From positions 186,001-250,000 of the forward strand of contig NZ_NXGV01000004.1 of the NCBI RefSeq assembly GCF_002407605.1: DNA of 64,000 bases, written 5' to 3'. Position numbers and translations under genes: made by a program. Positions within the stretch are counted from its first letter, which is position 1, and the number at the start of each line of letters is the position of its first letter. A model generated the notes under the pieces. It saw only the letters and a list, made by a program, of their open reading frames with translations, was not told where the DNA came from and searched no databases. This DNA is from Marinobacter sp. ANT_B65. Lineage in GTDB: Bacteria > Pseudomonadota > Gammaproteobacteria > Pseudomonadales > Oleiphilaceae. Of this stretch, positions 53,927 through 62,519 are shown piece by piece.

Positions 53927-55048
53927 TCAAAAGGCTTTGTCGTATATTTCGCTTTTCAACAACGCAGCGTATTGCGGCTCCGTGATGTTCGGGTCAGCCA
54001 GCAATTTCTCCCATTTTTCAAGGTTGGCTATGAAGTTCGTAACAATCTGATCCGCGTCCTTAACGCCCCGGTCAGAGGCAGTTGCGGCAGCCCTTTCTAC
54101 CTGAGCCTGCATAAAAGCTTCGCGTACTTTTCTCATTTCGTCAGATACCTCAATAAAACGGATACCCTGACCACCGGCTGCCTTGCGCACCTCGGCCTCT
54201 TCTTTCTGATACTCGAAAATTGTTCTGGCCACACCTACAGGAGCAGCTTCGATAATCGCCTTGCGCTCGGGATCTGTAAGATCCTGCCAGACAGAATCAC
54301 GGATATTGAGTAGCGAGCCACCAAGGAAAGCCCCCATCGGCAGTTCGACAACGCTGCTGGCAACTTCATTCAGGGACAAGGACTTCAGCCAACTGGTGGC
54401 CCCTATCACACAGTCGAGCTGACTGCGCTCCATCGCTTCATAAGATTCGTTATTGGGAATATTGACCGGAATACCACCGATCTGGGTTACCCAGCGACCT
54501 ATTTCTTCACCGGCAACCCGCATTCTCATGCCGTCAGGCTCAAAACCGGATGCAAAATCATTTTTACATATGGCCTGGTAGGGAGGCGTGGCGTAACTGG
54601 CGAGGAAGTGAACATCATTCTCCTCCAGCTCCTCAAGACACTGAGGGCAGCCAGTGAGAACCGTATCAATACTCGCCGCCGTAGCAACCAGCGAGTTCTG
54701 GTTCCAGAATGAAAGGTCACTGATTGTCGTGTTCGCCGGTATAGCTGTCGGGTAATACACGGTCACCAGGAAACCACCATCGATCATCCCGTCACGAACC
54801 GCAGATAACATTTCCTTTCCCGATGCAGCAGCACCTGAGGGAAAGAACTTGAATTCAATACTCCCATCCGTGCGCTCTTCCACCTCTTCAATAAACGTGG
54901 CTATCCCTGCACTCGTGGGATGTTGGGGCGGCAGGTAGCTGCCATAGGTCAGATCGCGCGCCAGGGCACCAGCAGACGTGAGGGATCCAGCAACCAGCAG
55001 GCAGCCGGCACTCATTGATATAAACAGGCCAGGATTCTTTTTTAACAT
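53927..55048 (-). CDS. TRAP substrate-binding protein (DctP)
   Basis: Periplasmic receptor of 373 aa with a signal ending near GALA before RDLTYGSYLPPQHPTSAG. DctP features: AVRDGMIDGGFLVTVYYP, FEPDGMRMRVAG and NNESYEAMERSQLDCVIG. A cysteine pair in TGCPQCLEELEEN, plus two further cysteines, could form disulfides. ATG 55048 has GGAGATAAC upstream. First gene of the operon, divergent from the IclR gene. Confidence 0.92.
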   Translation of the reverse strand: MLKKNPGLFISMSAGCLLVAGSLTSAGALARDLTYGSYLPPQHPTSAGIATFIEEVEERTDGSIEFKFFPSGAAASGKEMLSAVRDGMIDGGFLVTVYYPTAIPANTTISDLSFWNQNSLVATAASIDTVLTGCPQCLEELEENDVHFLASYATPPYQAICKNDFASGFEPDGMRMRVAGEEIGRWVTQIGGIPVNIPNNESYEAMERSQLDCVIGATSWLKSLSLNEVASSVVELPMGAFLGGSLLNIRDSVWQDLTDPERKAIIEAAPVGVARTIFEYQKEEAEVRKAAGGQGIRFIEVSDEMRKVREAFMQAQVERAAATASDRGVKDADQIVTNFIANLEKWEKLLADPNITEPQYAALLKSEIYDKAF

Positions 55049-55088
55049 TGTAGTTATCTCCAGTTTCCAGGATTGCACAGCGACTTAC

Positions 55089-55117
55089 TTGTTATTTGTT
55101 CGCTGTGCGCACATAAT
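55089..55117 (+). promoter_or_regulatory. Sigma-70 promoter of the IclR gene
   Basis: TTGTTA (55089-55094, 4 of 6) and CATAAT (55112-55117, 5 of 6) are separated by 17 bp. The palindromic operator starts at the next base and would cover the transcription start. Confidence 0.5.
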
Positions 55118-55132
55118 GTTCTCTATGAGAAC
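55118..55132. promoter_or_regulatory. Palindromic operator for the IclR regulator
   Basis: GTTCTCTATGAGAAC is a perfect 15-bp palindrome (GTTCTC/GAGAAC) in the 142-bp region between the IclR gene and the divergent TRAP operon. IclR proteins bind such palindromes, so it probably controls both directions. Confidence 0.75.
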
Positions 55133-55190
55133 GTAAGAAGAAAAGCTTATATATCACCCAGTGTCAAAATAATTCTGGAGAGAGACAAGG

Positions 55191-55973
55191 ATGACCCTGC
55201 ATCAGGAAAAAGAACAAAAGCTTATAGTTCAATCATTTATAAGAGGCCTGGAAGTAATAAAAACTTTTGGGGAAGGGGCCGCGACACTTTCGCTGTCTGA
55301 GGTTGCCAGCCGGGCGGGCATTTCGCGGGCCAGTGCGCGAAGGCTGTTGCATACTCTTTGTGACCAGGGCTATGCACGCACAGATGGAAAACAGTTCTGG
55401 CTGACCCCCCGAATTCTGGAACTGGGTTTCTCGTACCTGTCCTCCATGGAGATCTGGTCATTCGCACAGACCTGCATGGAGGAGCTGGTACAGCGTGTAC
55501 ACGAGTCCTGTTCGATTGCAGTGCTTGACGGATATGACATCTACTACGTTATGCGCGTTCCAACCCGAAAACTGCTCAAAAGCACCCTGAACGTTGGCTC
55601 GACGCTTCCGGCCCATGTGGTCTCCCTTGGCCGGATACAGCTTGCAGAGCTTACGGATGACGAGCTCGACCATTTCCTTGAAACGGCCAACATCGAGCCA
55701 TACACGGGGTTTACCGTCACAGACAAAAACAGGCTACGCGAGATCATCCGGGAAGATGGTGCCAAAGGCTGGTCAGTGGTTGACCGTGAGCTGGAAGAAG
55801 GCATGTGTGGCATCTCTGTCCCCATCCACAACCCACAGGGCAAAACAATCGCGGCCATCAATATCACTCTGCCCCCAAGCAAGGCAGCAGAAACGGGCGT
55901 ACTGGATTACCTGCGGGATCAGCTTCAGGAAACCGCCAGCCAGATTCACCGCGAACTTGCCCGGCGACAATAA
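55191..55973 (+). CDS. IclR-family regulator (PcaR/PobR-like)
   Basis: Regulator of 260 aa: winged HTH at about 15-75 (SLSEVASRAGISRASARRLLHTL) and an IclR effector domain (GFSYLSSMEIW, IAVLDGYDIYYVMRVP, GWSVVDRELEEGMCGISVPI). The closest-looking group is that of beta-ketoadipate pathway regulators (PcaR/PcaU/PobR), hinting at an aromatic or dicarboxylic ligand. It is divergent from the TRAP/CoA-transferase operon. Confidence 0.93.
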   Translation: MTLHQEKEQKLIVQSFIRGLEVIKTFGEGAATLSLSEVASRAGISRASARRLLHTLCDQGYARTDGKQFWLTPRILELGFSYLSSMEIWSFAQTCMEELVQRVHESCSIAVLDGYDIYYVMRVPTRKLLKSTLNVGSTLPAHVVSLGRIQLAELTDDELDHFLETANIEPYTGFTVTDKNRLREIIREDGAKGWSVVDRELEEGMCGISVPIHNPQGKTIAAINITLPPSKAAETGVLDYLRDQLQETASQIHRELARRQ

Positions 55974-56099
55974 ATATCCGGAAACCGTACCCCTATACAC
56001 CAAAAGCATAGCTCTGATAACAAATATGCTTTTCTCTGTAGCACGCTAACTTGGTAACGTGTACGCAATAACAACTTCAAGCGCCCGTCGGAGAACACT

Positions 56100-56783
56100 A
56101 TGGTTTTATCCAAACCCACCATGTCCCTGGTTGATGCGATCACGTCAAGGCGCTCCACCCGGGGTTTCCTGCCTGACCAGGTCCCCCAGGATGTCATGCA
56201 GCATGTATTCGAAATTGCCCAACAGGCACCTTCGAACTGCAACACTCAACCATGGAAAGTGTTTGTTGCCTCAGGAGAGGTCAAGGACCGCCTTCGCGAT
56301 CAGCTCGTTGCTCGGCTGGAACAGGGTGTGCCGGGGCAACCGGATTTCCCCTATGTTTCCCGCTGGGAAGGAGAATACCGTCAACGTCAGGTGGACTGTG
56401 CCGTTGCGCTCTATAACGAAATGGGCATAGCCCGCGATGACAAAGTGGGCCGCCACCAGGCAATCCGTCGCAATTTCGAACTCTTCGACGCCCCCCATAT
56501 TGTTTTCCTGGGCATGAACCGTGACTTCGGCGCCACTATCTCGCTGGATGTGGGCATTTATGCCCAGACGCTCATGCTCGCCATGCACGCATTTGGTATC
56601 GGTTCCTGCGCCATGGGCAGCATGCGGGCATACCCGGAACTGGTGCGGGAAGCATTCGGTCTCGGCGAAGACACCGGCATCCTCCTAGGTATCAGTTTTG
56701 GTTATGAGGACCCAGACGTTGATGCCAACAGAACGCGAACTCTACGTGAACCTCTGAGCAACGCAGTCATATTCAAAGGCTGA
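56100..56783 (+). CDS. Nitroreductase-family flavoprotein
   Basis: FMN-dependent NAD(P)H oxidoreductase of 227 aa. SRRSTRGFLPDQVPQDVMQHVFEIAQQAPSNCNTQPW is the family N-terminus with the FMN-binding Arg residues, and GIYAQTLMLAMHAFGIGSCAMGS the second conserved block. ATG 56100 with GGAG upstream. It has its own terminator and follows the IclR gene by 126 bp. Confidence 0.92.
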   Translation: MVLSKPTMSLVDAITSRRSTRGFLPDQVPQDVMQHVFEIAQQAPSNCNTQPWKVFVASGEVKDRLRDQLVARLEQGVPGQPDFPYVSRWEGEYRQRQVDCAVALYNEMGIARDDKVGRHQAIRRNFELFDAPHIVFLGMNRDFGATISLDVGIYAQTLMLAMHAFGIGSCAMGSMRAYPELVREAFGLGEDTGILLGISFGYEDPDVDANRTRTLREPLSNAVIFKG

Positions 56784-56796
56784 CAACCTACTGAAA

Positions 56797-56814
56797 AGCC
56801 CGGCCCGCCGGGCT
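56797..56814 (+). terminator. Terminator hairpin after the nitroreductase gene
   Basis: AGCCCGG and CCGGGCT form a 7-bp stem with a 4-nt loop, preceded by AAA and followed by ATTTCT. It isolates the nitroreductase from the dehydrogenase operon. Confidence 0.65.
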
Positions 56815-56857
56815 ATTTCTGGCAATAACAATAAGCAAGCTATCTGGAGCCAGTGCC

Positions 56858-58039
56858 GTGGACATCACGTTTTCAACAGACGATCTGAAGTTTCGGGACG
56901 AAGTCCGGTTTTTTTTTGCTAATGCTGCACCGGAGGACTCCCGGCAACTGCTCAATAATCCCCGCACCTACAAGCAGGGAGTCATTCAGTGGCAGAAAAA
57001 ACTCTTTGCCCAGGGCTGGGTAGCCCCCTTCTGGCCACGTGAACATGGCGGTGCCGGCTGGTCCGCAACCCAGTCATACATTTACGAGTGCGAACGAGTC
57101 GTCGCCCAGGCCCCGGACGTGGTGCCTTTCGGACTGAAAATGGTTGGTCCGGTTATCTACACCTACGGCAACAGCGAGCAGAAAGCACGCTTCCTTCCGG
57201 GCATTCTGGATGGCACTGACTGGTGGTGCCAGGGCTATTCTGAGCCAGGCGCCGGCTCTGATCTCGCGGCGCTGAAAACCCGCGCCGACCGGGATGGCGG
57301 CGATTACATTATTAATGGCTCCAAAATCTGGACAACCTATGCCCAGTACGCTGACTGGATTTTCTGTCTGGTCCGCACAGACAACTCCGGCAAACCCCAG
57401 CAAGGCATCAGTTTCCTGCTGATCGACATGAAAACGCCGGGCATCACTGTATCGCCCATTCCCAGCATCAACGGCGTTAATTCACTCAATGAAGTTCACT
57501 TTGAAAATGTTCGCGTTCCCCAAAGTAATCGAATTGGTGAAGAAGGCCTGGGCTGGACCTATGCAAAATCGCTATTGGCCCATGAACGCACAGCCATAGC
57601 CCGGGTTGCCGATTCCAGGAGCCGGCTCGACAGATTGCGCGAGTTTGCCTCCTGCGAACACCAGGGCGGACGCCCCATGATCATGGACGAAGCGTTTCGC
57701 ACCCGCTTCACTACTATCGAAACAGAACTGATGGCCCTCGAATACATGGAACTTCGGGTTCTGGCCGCTATGGCAAGTAACCGTAGCCCCGGAGCCGAAT
57801 CGTCTTTGCTCAAGATCCGGGGCACTGAAATCCAGCAGGCCCTCCATGAACTGACCATCGAACTGGCAGGTCTTTATGGCTGCATGATCGCCGATGACGA
57901 GGCTTCGTCAGCTGATATCGGGCACAGCTTTGGTGACCAGGCCCGCAAGGACTTTATGTACGGTCGGGCATCGACAATTTTCGGGGGATCCAACGAGATC
58001 CAGAAAAATATTATCGCCAAGCGAGTACTCGGCCTCTGA
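56858..58039 (+). CDS. Acyl-CoA dehydrogenase, large subunit of a heteromeric pair
   Basis: Acyl-CoA dehydrogenase of 393 aa (GYSEPGAGSDLAALKTRA, GSKIWTTYAQYADWIFCLVRT). The C-terminus is GRASTIFGGSNEIQKNIIAKRVLGL, with Gly where many have Glu. The next gene is a divergent, shorter dehydrogenase, an arrangement seen for alpha2beta2 enzymes such as ChsE1-ChsE2 or PimC-PimD. GTG 56858 has GGAG 9 nt upstream. Confidence 0.9.
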   Translation: MDITFSTDDLKFRDEVRFFFANAAPEDSRQLLNNPRTYKQGVIQWQKKLFAQGWVAPFWPREHGGAGWSATQSYIYECERVVAQAPDVVPFGLKMVGPVIYTYGNSEQKARFLPGILDGTDWWCQGYSEPGAGSDLAALKTRADRDGGDYIINGSKIWTTYAQYADWIFCLVRTDNSGKPQQGISFLLIDMKTPGITVSPIPSINGVNSLNEVHFENVRVPQSNRIGEEGLGWTYAKSLLAHERTAIARVADSRSRLDRLREFASCEHQGGRPMIMDEAFRTRFTTIETELMALEYMELRVLAAMASNRSPGAESSLLKIRGTEIQQALHELTIELAGLYGCMIADDEASSADIGHSFGDQARKDFMYGRASTIFGGSNEIQKNIIAKRVLGL

Positions 58040-58078
58040 TCACAATCAGCGGCGGATTATCAAAAAAAGGATTGGGCT

Positions 58079-59221
58079 GTGAATTTTTCTCTCACCGAAG
58101 AACAACAAATACTTCAGGACAGCGCTGCCCGCCTTGTCGGCCAGAGCTACTCATTCGAACGCCGGCAGCAGGATGTTGGCAGTGCCACTGGCTTCGACCC
58201 GGAGCTCTGGAAGCAATTCGCAGATCTGGGCTGGCTGGCAATAGCCTTCCGGGAAGAGAATGGCGGCTTTGGTGGCGAGGCAACTGACCTGATGCTGCTG
58301 ATGGAAGAGATGGGCAAGGGGCTGGTAGCAGCACCTTATGTAGCTACTGTTCTGCTGTTTGGCAAACTGGTGGAAGCCGGAACCGAAGGTCACCTGCGCG
58401 ACGACCTGCTTACCCGCCTTATCGCGGGCCAGTTACAGGGCGGTGTCGCATTCATGGAACGCCAGGCGCGTTATGCACTCAACGATACCTGCACCCGCGC
58501 CAGCCGAACATCTGCCGGCTTCGGGTTGAGCGGGGAAAAAACCATGGTGCTCAACGGCCCTGTCGCCGACAAACTCATAGTGTCGGCCCGCACAGAAGGT
58601 AGCCAGCAGGACGAATCGGGCATCAGCCTGTTCCTGCTGGACACGACAACACCCGGCCTGGAACTGACCAGCTACAGACTGATGGATGGCCAGCAGGTTG
58701 CCAACGTGCGGCTGAACAACGTACAGGTTACATCCGGCCAGCTGGTTGGTCAGGAAAATGAAGGGCTCGCTCTGTTGCAGGGGGTCATCAACAAGGCTCT
58801 GCCCGGGCTTTGTGCTGAAGCTCTTGGGCTGATGACCCACCTGACCAATACCACCATCGAATATACGAAGGTCCGTAAACAGTTCGGGGTACCTATCAGC
58901 TCCTTCCAGGCGCTGCAGCATCGCATGGTGGATATGTTTACCGCCTGTGAGGAAACCCGCTCTCTTATTTACCGCTCAGTCTGTTCAGCTGACAAGCCAG
59001 ACACCCAGGAACACCTCCGGAACCTTCATGCACTGAAGGTAATCACTGGCCGCAGAGGGAAACGGGTGGGCAATGACGCTATTCAACTCCACGGCGGCAT
59101 GGGTATTACCGACGAGCTGGACGTGGGGCATTATGTCAAACACCTGATGGTACTCAACTCCCTGTTCGGAGACGCCGACTACCATCAGCAACAACTGGCG
59201 ACCCTGTCGCTACCTGTGTGA
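58079..59221 (+). CDS. Acyl-CoA dehydrogenase, small subunit of a heteromeric pair
   Basis: Divergent acyl-CoA dehydrogenase homologue, 380 aa (EEQQILQDSAARLV; LGWLAIAFREENGGFGG; AIQLHGGMGITDELDVGHYVKHL). It ends LFGDADYHQQQLATL, without the NEI motif. Pairing with the preceding gene (39 bp gap) suggests one heteromeric enzyme with shared active sites. GTG start 58079; its stop overlaps the permease start (GTGA). Confidence 0.88.
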   Translation: MNFSLTEEQQILQDSAARLVGQSYSFERRQQDVGSATGFDPELWKQFADLGWLAIAFREENGGFGGEATDLMLLMEEMGKGLVAAPYVATVLLFGKLVEAGTEGHLRDDLLTRLIAGQLQGGVAFMERQARYALNDTCTRASRTSAGFGLSGEKTMVLNGPVADKLIVSARTEGSQQDESGISLFLLDTTTPGLELTSYRLMDGQQVANVRLNNVQVTSGQLVGQENEGLALLQGVINKALPGLCAEALGLMTHLTNTTIEYTKVRKQFGVPISSFQALQHRMVDMFTACEETRSLIYRSVCSADKPDTQEHLRNLHALKVITGRRGKRVGNDAIQLHGGMGITDELDVGHYVKHLMVLNSLFGDADYHQQQLATLSLPV

Positions 59222-60645
59222 GTACTTTGACCCTTCAGCATACCCGGAATAAAAGCTGGTTCCTGGACCGGTGCAACCTTGCAACACTTTGCCTGCTGCT
59301 GGTCTGCACCTGCGCGATCATCGAACAGTTTGTCACTACCGACTTGCTCAGCAGCCTGTCGGCAGCAGCCTTGCTGATTTTTGTGGTTCTGCAGTGGCCT
59401 GGAGTCAGCCCGACTTACAGATTCTTCGCAATCCTCGCTCCAACACTTGCCGCAGGACTCTGGCTTAGCGGAAAGATTGACGGCGAAGCCATTGCCGACG
59501 GCGCCGACCGGGCTGCATTTTTCACTCTCTTTATTACGTCCCTGGCCGTGCTCAGGGAATCCGCCAAATCGTCAACGCTCGTTCGCAAATGCGGCAAGGT
59601 ACTGGTCAATCAGCCTCCGGCACGGCGCTATATGCTGATGGCTTTCGGCTCTCACCTGTTCAGCGTGATGCTGAATATCGGAGCCCTCAACGTACTGGGC
59701 ACCATGGTTCGCCGGGCTATTCGTCCAGGCCTGGACACGGAAGCCCAGCGTATTGCTAACATCCGCAGCCGACGCATGCTCACAGCAACCCTTCGGGGTT
59801 TTTGCGGCGTCCCTCTCTGGGCACCAACGTCAGTAACCATGCTGCTGGTTCTGTCAGGGATTCCTGAGTTGAGCTGGGAGCAATATGCACCGCTTGGCCT
59901 GCTCTGGACCCTACTGTTTATTCTCTGGGGCGGTCTGCTGGACTGGCTGGCCTACCCGCGCTCACCCGCCCGCACCCTTGCCAATGGCAACCTGAGCCAG
60001 CTTATTCCACTGGCCGGCCTGGTCGCCCTGGTTCCGGGACTTGCTTACGGCTTGTCCAGGCTGACAGGGCTGGAGCTGTTCCCGACTCTGTTAATGTGCG
60101 CTCCCGTTATTGGCCTGGCCTGGATCTGGCAACAATACCGGGGGCTGCCGGTGGCCTTCAAAGCCGGACTGTTCACAAGACGGCTGAAACGATCATTCCC
60201 GAAAACCTTTACCAATCAGCGTAACGAAGTAATCCTGTTCACCACTTCGGGCTTTATAGGTGTCATTCTGATTCCGCTGATTGACCCGACAACAGCCAGC
60301 ACGCTGCTCACCCAGGCCAATATCAGCAATGCATCCATAATGGTTGGCATATCCCTGGTCATGCTGGTCTGCTCTTTCGTGGGGATCAACGCCATTATCA
60401 CCGTCACCCTGATGCTGGGAACCTTACAACAGATTCCCGGCCTGGGCATCTCGCCTCTGGTACAGGCTTCGGTTATCGCTATCACCTGGGCTGTTTTTGC
60501 AGGAGCCTCGCCGTTTACAGCGTCTCTACGTTTCATCTCCAGCTTTTCGGGCATATCTCCGTTGCGCTTCGGAGTGTTCTGGAATGGCTGGTTCAGCATC
60601 AGCGTTCTGGCAATTATGTACCTGACTCTTTACCTGGTGCTGTGA
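59218..60645 (+). CDS. Uncharacterised permease (paralogue of 48160-49500)
   Basis: Membrane protein of 475 aa with about 12 helices. LFSVMLNIGALNVLGTMV, RMLTATLRGFCGVPLWAPTSVTML and SFVGINAIITVTLML are aligned, in order, with segments of the protein at 48160-49500. Start codon GTG overlaps the dehydrogenase stop, so it is translated together with the dehydrogenase pair. Likely a transporter for the acid degraded by this operon; the family is not one I recognise. Confidence 0.8.
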   Translation: MSTLTLQHTRNKSWFLDRCNLATLCLLLVCTCAIIEQFVTTDLLSSLSAAALLIFVVLQWPGVSPTYRFFAILAPTLAAGLWLSGKIDGEAIADGADRAAFFTLFITSLAVLRESAKSSTLVRKCGKVLVNQPPARRYMLMAFGSHLFSVMLNIGALNVLGTMVRRAIRPGLDTEAQRIANIRSRRMLTATLRGFCGVPLWAPTSVTMLLVLSGIPELSWEQYAPLGLLWTLLFILWGGLLDWLAYPRSPARTLANGNLSQLIPLAGLVALVPGLAYGLSRLTGLELFPTLLMCAPVIGLAWIWQQYRGLPVAFKAGLFTRRLKRSFPKTFTNQRNEVILFTTSGFIGVILIPLIDPTTASTLLTQANISNASIMVGISLVMLVCSFVGINAIITVTLMLGTLQQIPGLGISPLVQASVIAITWAVFAGASPFTASLRFISSFSGISPLRFGVFWNGWFSISVLAIMYLTLYLVL

Positions 60646-60681
60646 AGCACCACCCGATATAAACCATAAAGGAGCCTCAAC

Positions 60682-61647
60682 ATGAGTCTACCGGATACTT
60701 TGAAAGGCAAGCTGAATCTCCCGGTGCTCTGCTCACCGATGTTCATCATCTCTACCCCAAAGATGGTTATCGAGCAGTGCAAGGCCGGTATCATCGGCTC
60801 ATTCCCGGCACTTAACGCCCGCCCGGCAGAAAAACTTGATGAATGGCTGACCGAAATCGACGAGATACTCGCCGCTTACCAGGCAGAGAACCCAGACCTG
60901 AAAGTCGGCCCTTATGCGGTCAATCAGATTGCACACCCTACCAATGACCGCCTCGAACACGACATGCAAGTGTGTGTGAAACACAAGGTGCCAATCATCA
61001 TAACCAGCCTGCAGGCCAACCCGATGGTTATCGAGGCGGCACACAGCTACGGTGGTCTGGTCTTTCACGACGTCACCAATATTCGCCATGCAAAAAAGGC
61101 ACTTAGCATGGGTGTGGATGGACTGATTCTGGTGACCGCCGGCGCCGGTGGCCATGCAGGAACCCTCAGCCCCTTTGCACTGTTGTCGGAGATCCGCCAG
61201 ATCTTTAATGGCCCTGTAATCCTCGGCGGAGCCATTACCAAAGGCAACCACGTTCTCAGTGCCGAGGTTATGGGCGCAGACATGGCGTATATGGGCACCC
61301 GGTTTATCGCCACAGAGGAAGCCAACGCCGATCAGTCCTACAAGGATATGATTGTTGAATCCTCAGCCTCTGAAATTGTCTATACAAACCTGTTTACCGG
61401 TGTTCACGGCAACTACCTCAGAGGAAGCATACTGCAGGCCGGGATGGACCCCGACAACCTGCCCGAATCAGATAAAAGCAAAATGAGCTTCGGTTCCGAC
61501 AGAACCAAAAGCAAAGCCTGGAGAGACATCTGGGGCGCTGGTCAGGGCGTAGGAGGCATCACCCAACAGAAATCCGTGGCCGACACTGTGGCTGAGCTGA
61601 GGGACGAATATGAAACAGCGAAGCAACAGATCACCAGCAATAACTAA
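60682..61647 (+). CDS. Nitronate monooxygenase-family flavoprotein (PA1024 NADH:quinone reductase-like)
   Basis: FMN TIM-barrel protein of 321 aa. VTAGAGGHAGTLSPFALLSEIR contains the family His (158); GAITKGNHVLSAEVMGADMAYMGTRFIAT and VYTNLFTGVHGNYL are the motifs of the P. aeruginosa PA1024 group, which was renamed NADH:quinone reductase after lacking nitronate activity. Either activity is possible. Last gene of the operon before a strong terminator. Confidence 0.88.
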   Translation: MSLPDTLKGKLNLPVLCSPMFIISTPKMVIEQCKAGIIGSFPALNARPAEKLDEWLTEIDEILAAYQAENPDLKVGPYAVNQIAHPTNDRLEHDMQVCVKHKVPIIITSLQANPMVIEAAHSYGGLVFHDVTNIRHAKKALSMGVDGLILVTAGAGGHAGTLSPFALLSEIRQIFNGPVILGGAITKGNHVLSAEVMGADMAYMGTRFIATEEANADQSYKDMIVESSASEIVYTNLFTGVHGNYLRGSILQAGMDPDNLPESDKSKMSFGSDRTKSKAWRDIWGAGQGVGGITQQKSVADTVAELRDEYETAKQQITSNN

Positions 61648-61663
61648 TTCAGAATCCTGAAAT

Positions 61664-61691
61664 AAAAAAAGGGCCGAAAAGCCCTTTTTTT
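61664..61691. terminator. Bidirectional terminator
   Basis: A7, stem GGGC (61671-61674), a 6-nt loop, stem GCCC (61681-61684) and T7 form a symmetric terminator. It works in both directions between the convergent NMO-family and enoyl-CoA hydratase genes. Confidence 0.88.
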
Positions 61692-61719
61692 ATCTACTCT
61701 TCCAACCCTGATTACTGCA

Positions 61720-62502
61720 TCACGACCGGCTGAAGTTCCCCTCCCGCCGTTCTTTTACAGCCGCCATCCCTTCCTTATGATCAGAAGTTCTGGCTAACCA
61801 TGCCTGCTCTGCAAACTCATGTTCGAGGCGCACCCGCAACTCCTCACCGAGTCCCTGGCGGAGCGTAGCCCGGGTAGACTCCACTGCCAGGGGAGCACAA
61901 AGGGCAATCTCTGAGGCCAGTGCCAGTGCTTCATCACGAACCTTGTCCGCCGCAACCAGCACGTCACCCAGCCCGAATTCAAGAGCCTCTTCGCCCTTGA
62001 TCCGGCGACCGGTAAGGAGCATCAACCGTGCCCGCTGCTGGCCAATCAGTCGCGGTAACACCAGACTGATCCCGAACCCCGGGTGAATGCCGAGTTGCAC
62101 GAAGTTCGCAGCAAAGCGGGTCTCGGGGCAGATCACCCTGAAGTCCGGCACCAGCGACAAACCTAGCCCACCACCAATGGCTGCACCGTGAATTGCTCCA
62201 ACCACCGGCTTGTTGCACTCAAACAACCGGACGGCTGCTTTATACAACGTAATGGCGCTGTTATCAGAACCCGGTTTGAAAAGATCATTGCCGCTGGAAG
62301 AAAAGTCCGCCCCGGCGCAGAAAGCCTTCCCCTGGGCTGCGAGAACTATGGCCCGGCAGCGGTCATCCTGATCAAGAACCTCAAAGGTTTCCGCAAGGTG
62401 CTCAATCAGCGTCACATCAAAAAAGTTAAGTGGTGGCCGGCAGATTTCCACCAGTGCCACATGGCCATGCCACTCTACAACAACATCTTCAAATTTATTC
62501 AT
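61720..62502 (-). CDS. Enoyl-CoA hydratase/isomerase family protein with atypical active site
   Basis: Crotonase-fold protein of 260 aa. AFCAGADFSSSG and HGAAIGGGLGLSLVPDFRV form the oxyanion-hole regions. The two hydratase glutamates are absent: GGGLGL replaces GGGCEL, and NFVQLGIHPGFG replaces the PE..LG..PG block. It is therefore more likely an isomerase or another crotonase activity than a classic hydratase. ATG 62502 has AGGAGAA; it follows the dehydrogenase gene by 17 bp. Confidence 0.86.
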   Translation of the reverse strand: MNKFEDVVVEWHGHVALVEICRPPLNFFDVTLIEHLAETFEVLDQDDRCRAIVLAAQGKAFCAGADFSSSGNDLFKPGSDNSAITLYKAAVRLFECNKPVVGAIHGAAIGGGLGLSLVPDFRVICPETRFAANFVQLGIHPGFGISLVLPRLIGQQRARLMLLTGRRIKGEEALEFGLGDVLVAADKVRDEALALASEIALCAPLAVESTRATLRQGLGEELRVRLEHEFAEQAWLARTSDHKEGMAAVKERREGNFSRS

Positions 62503-62519
62503 GGGTTCTCCTGCTCACT

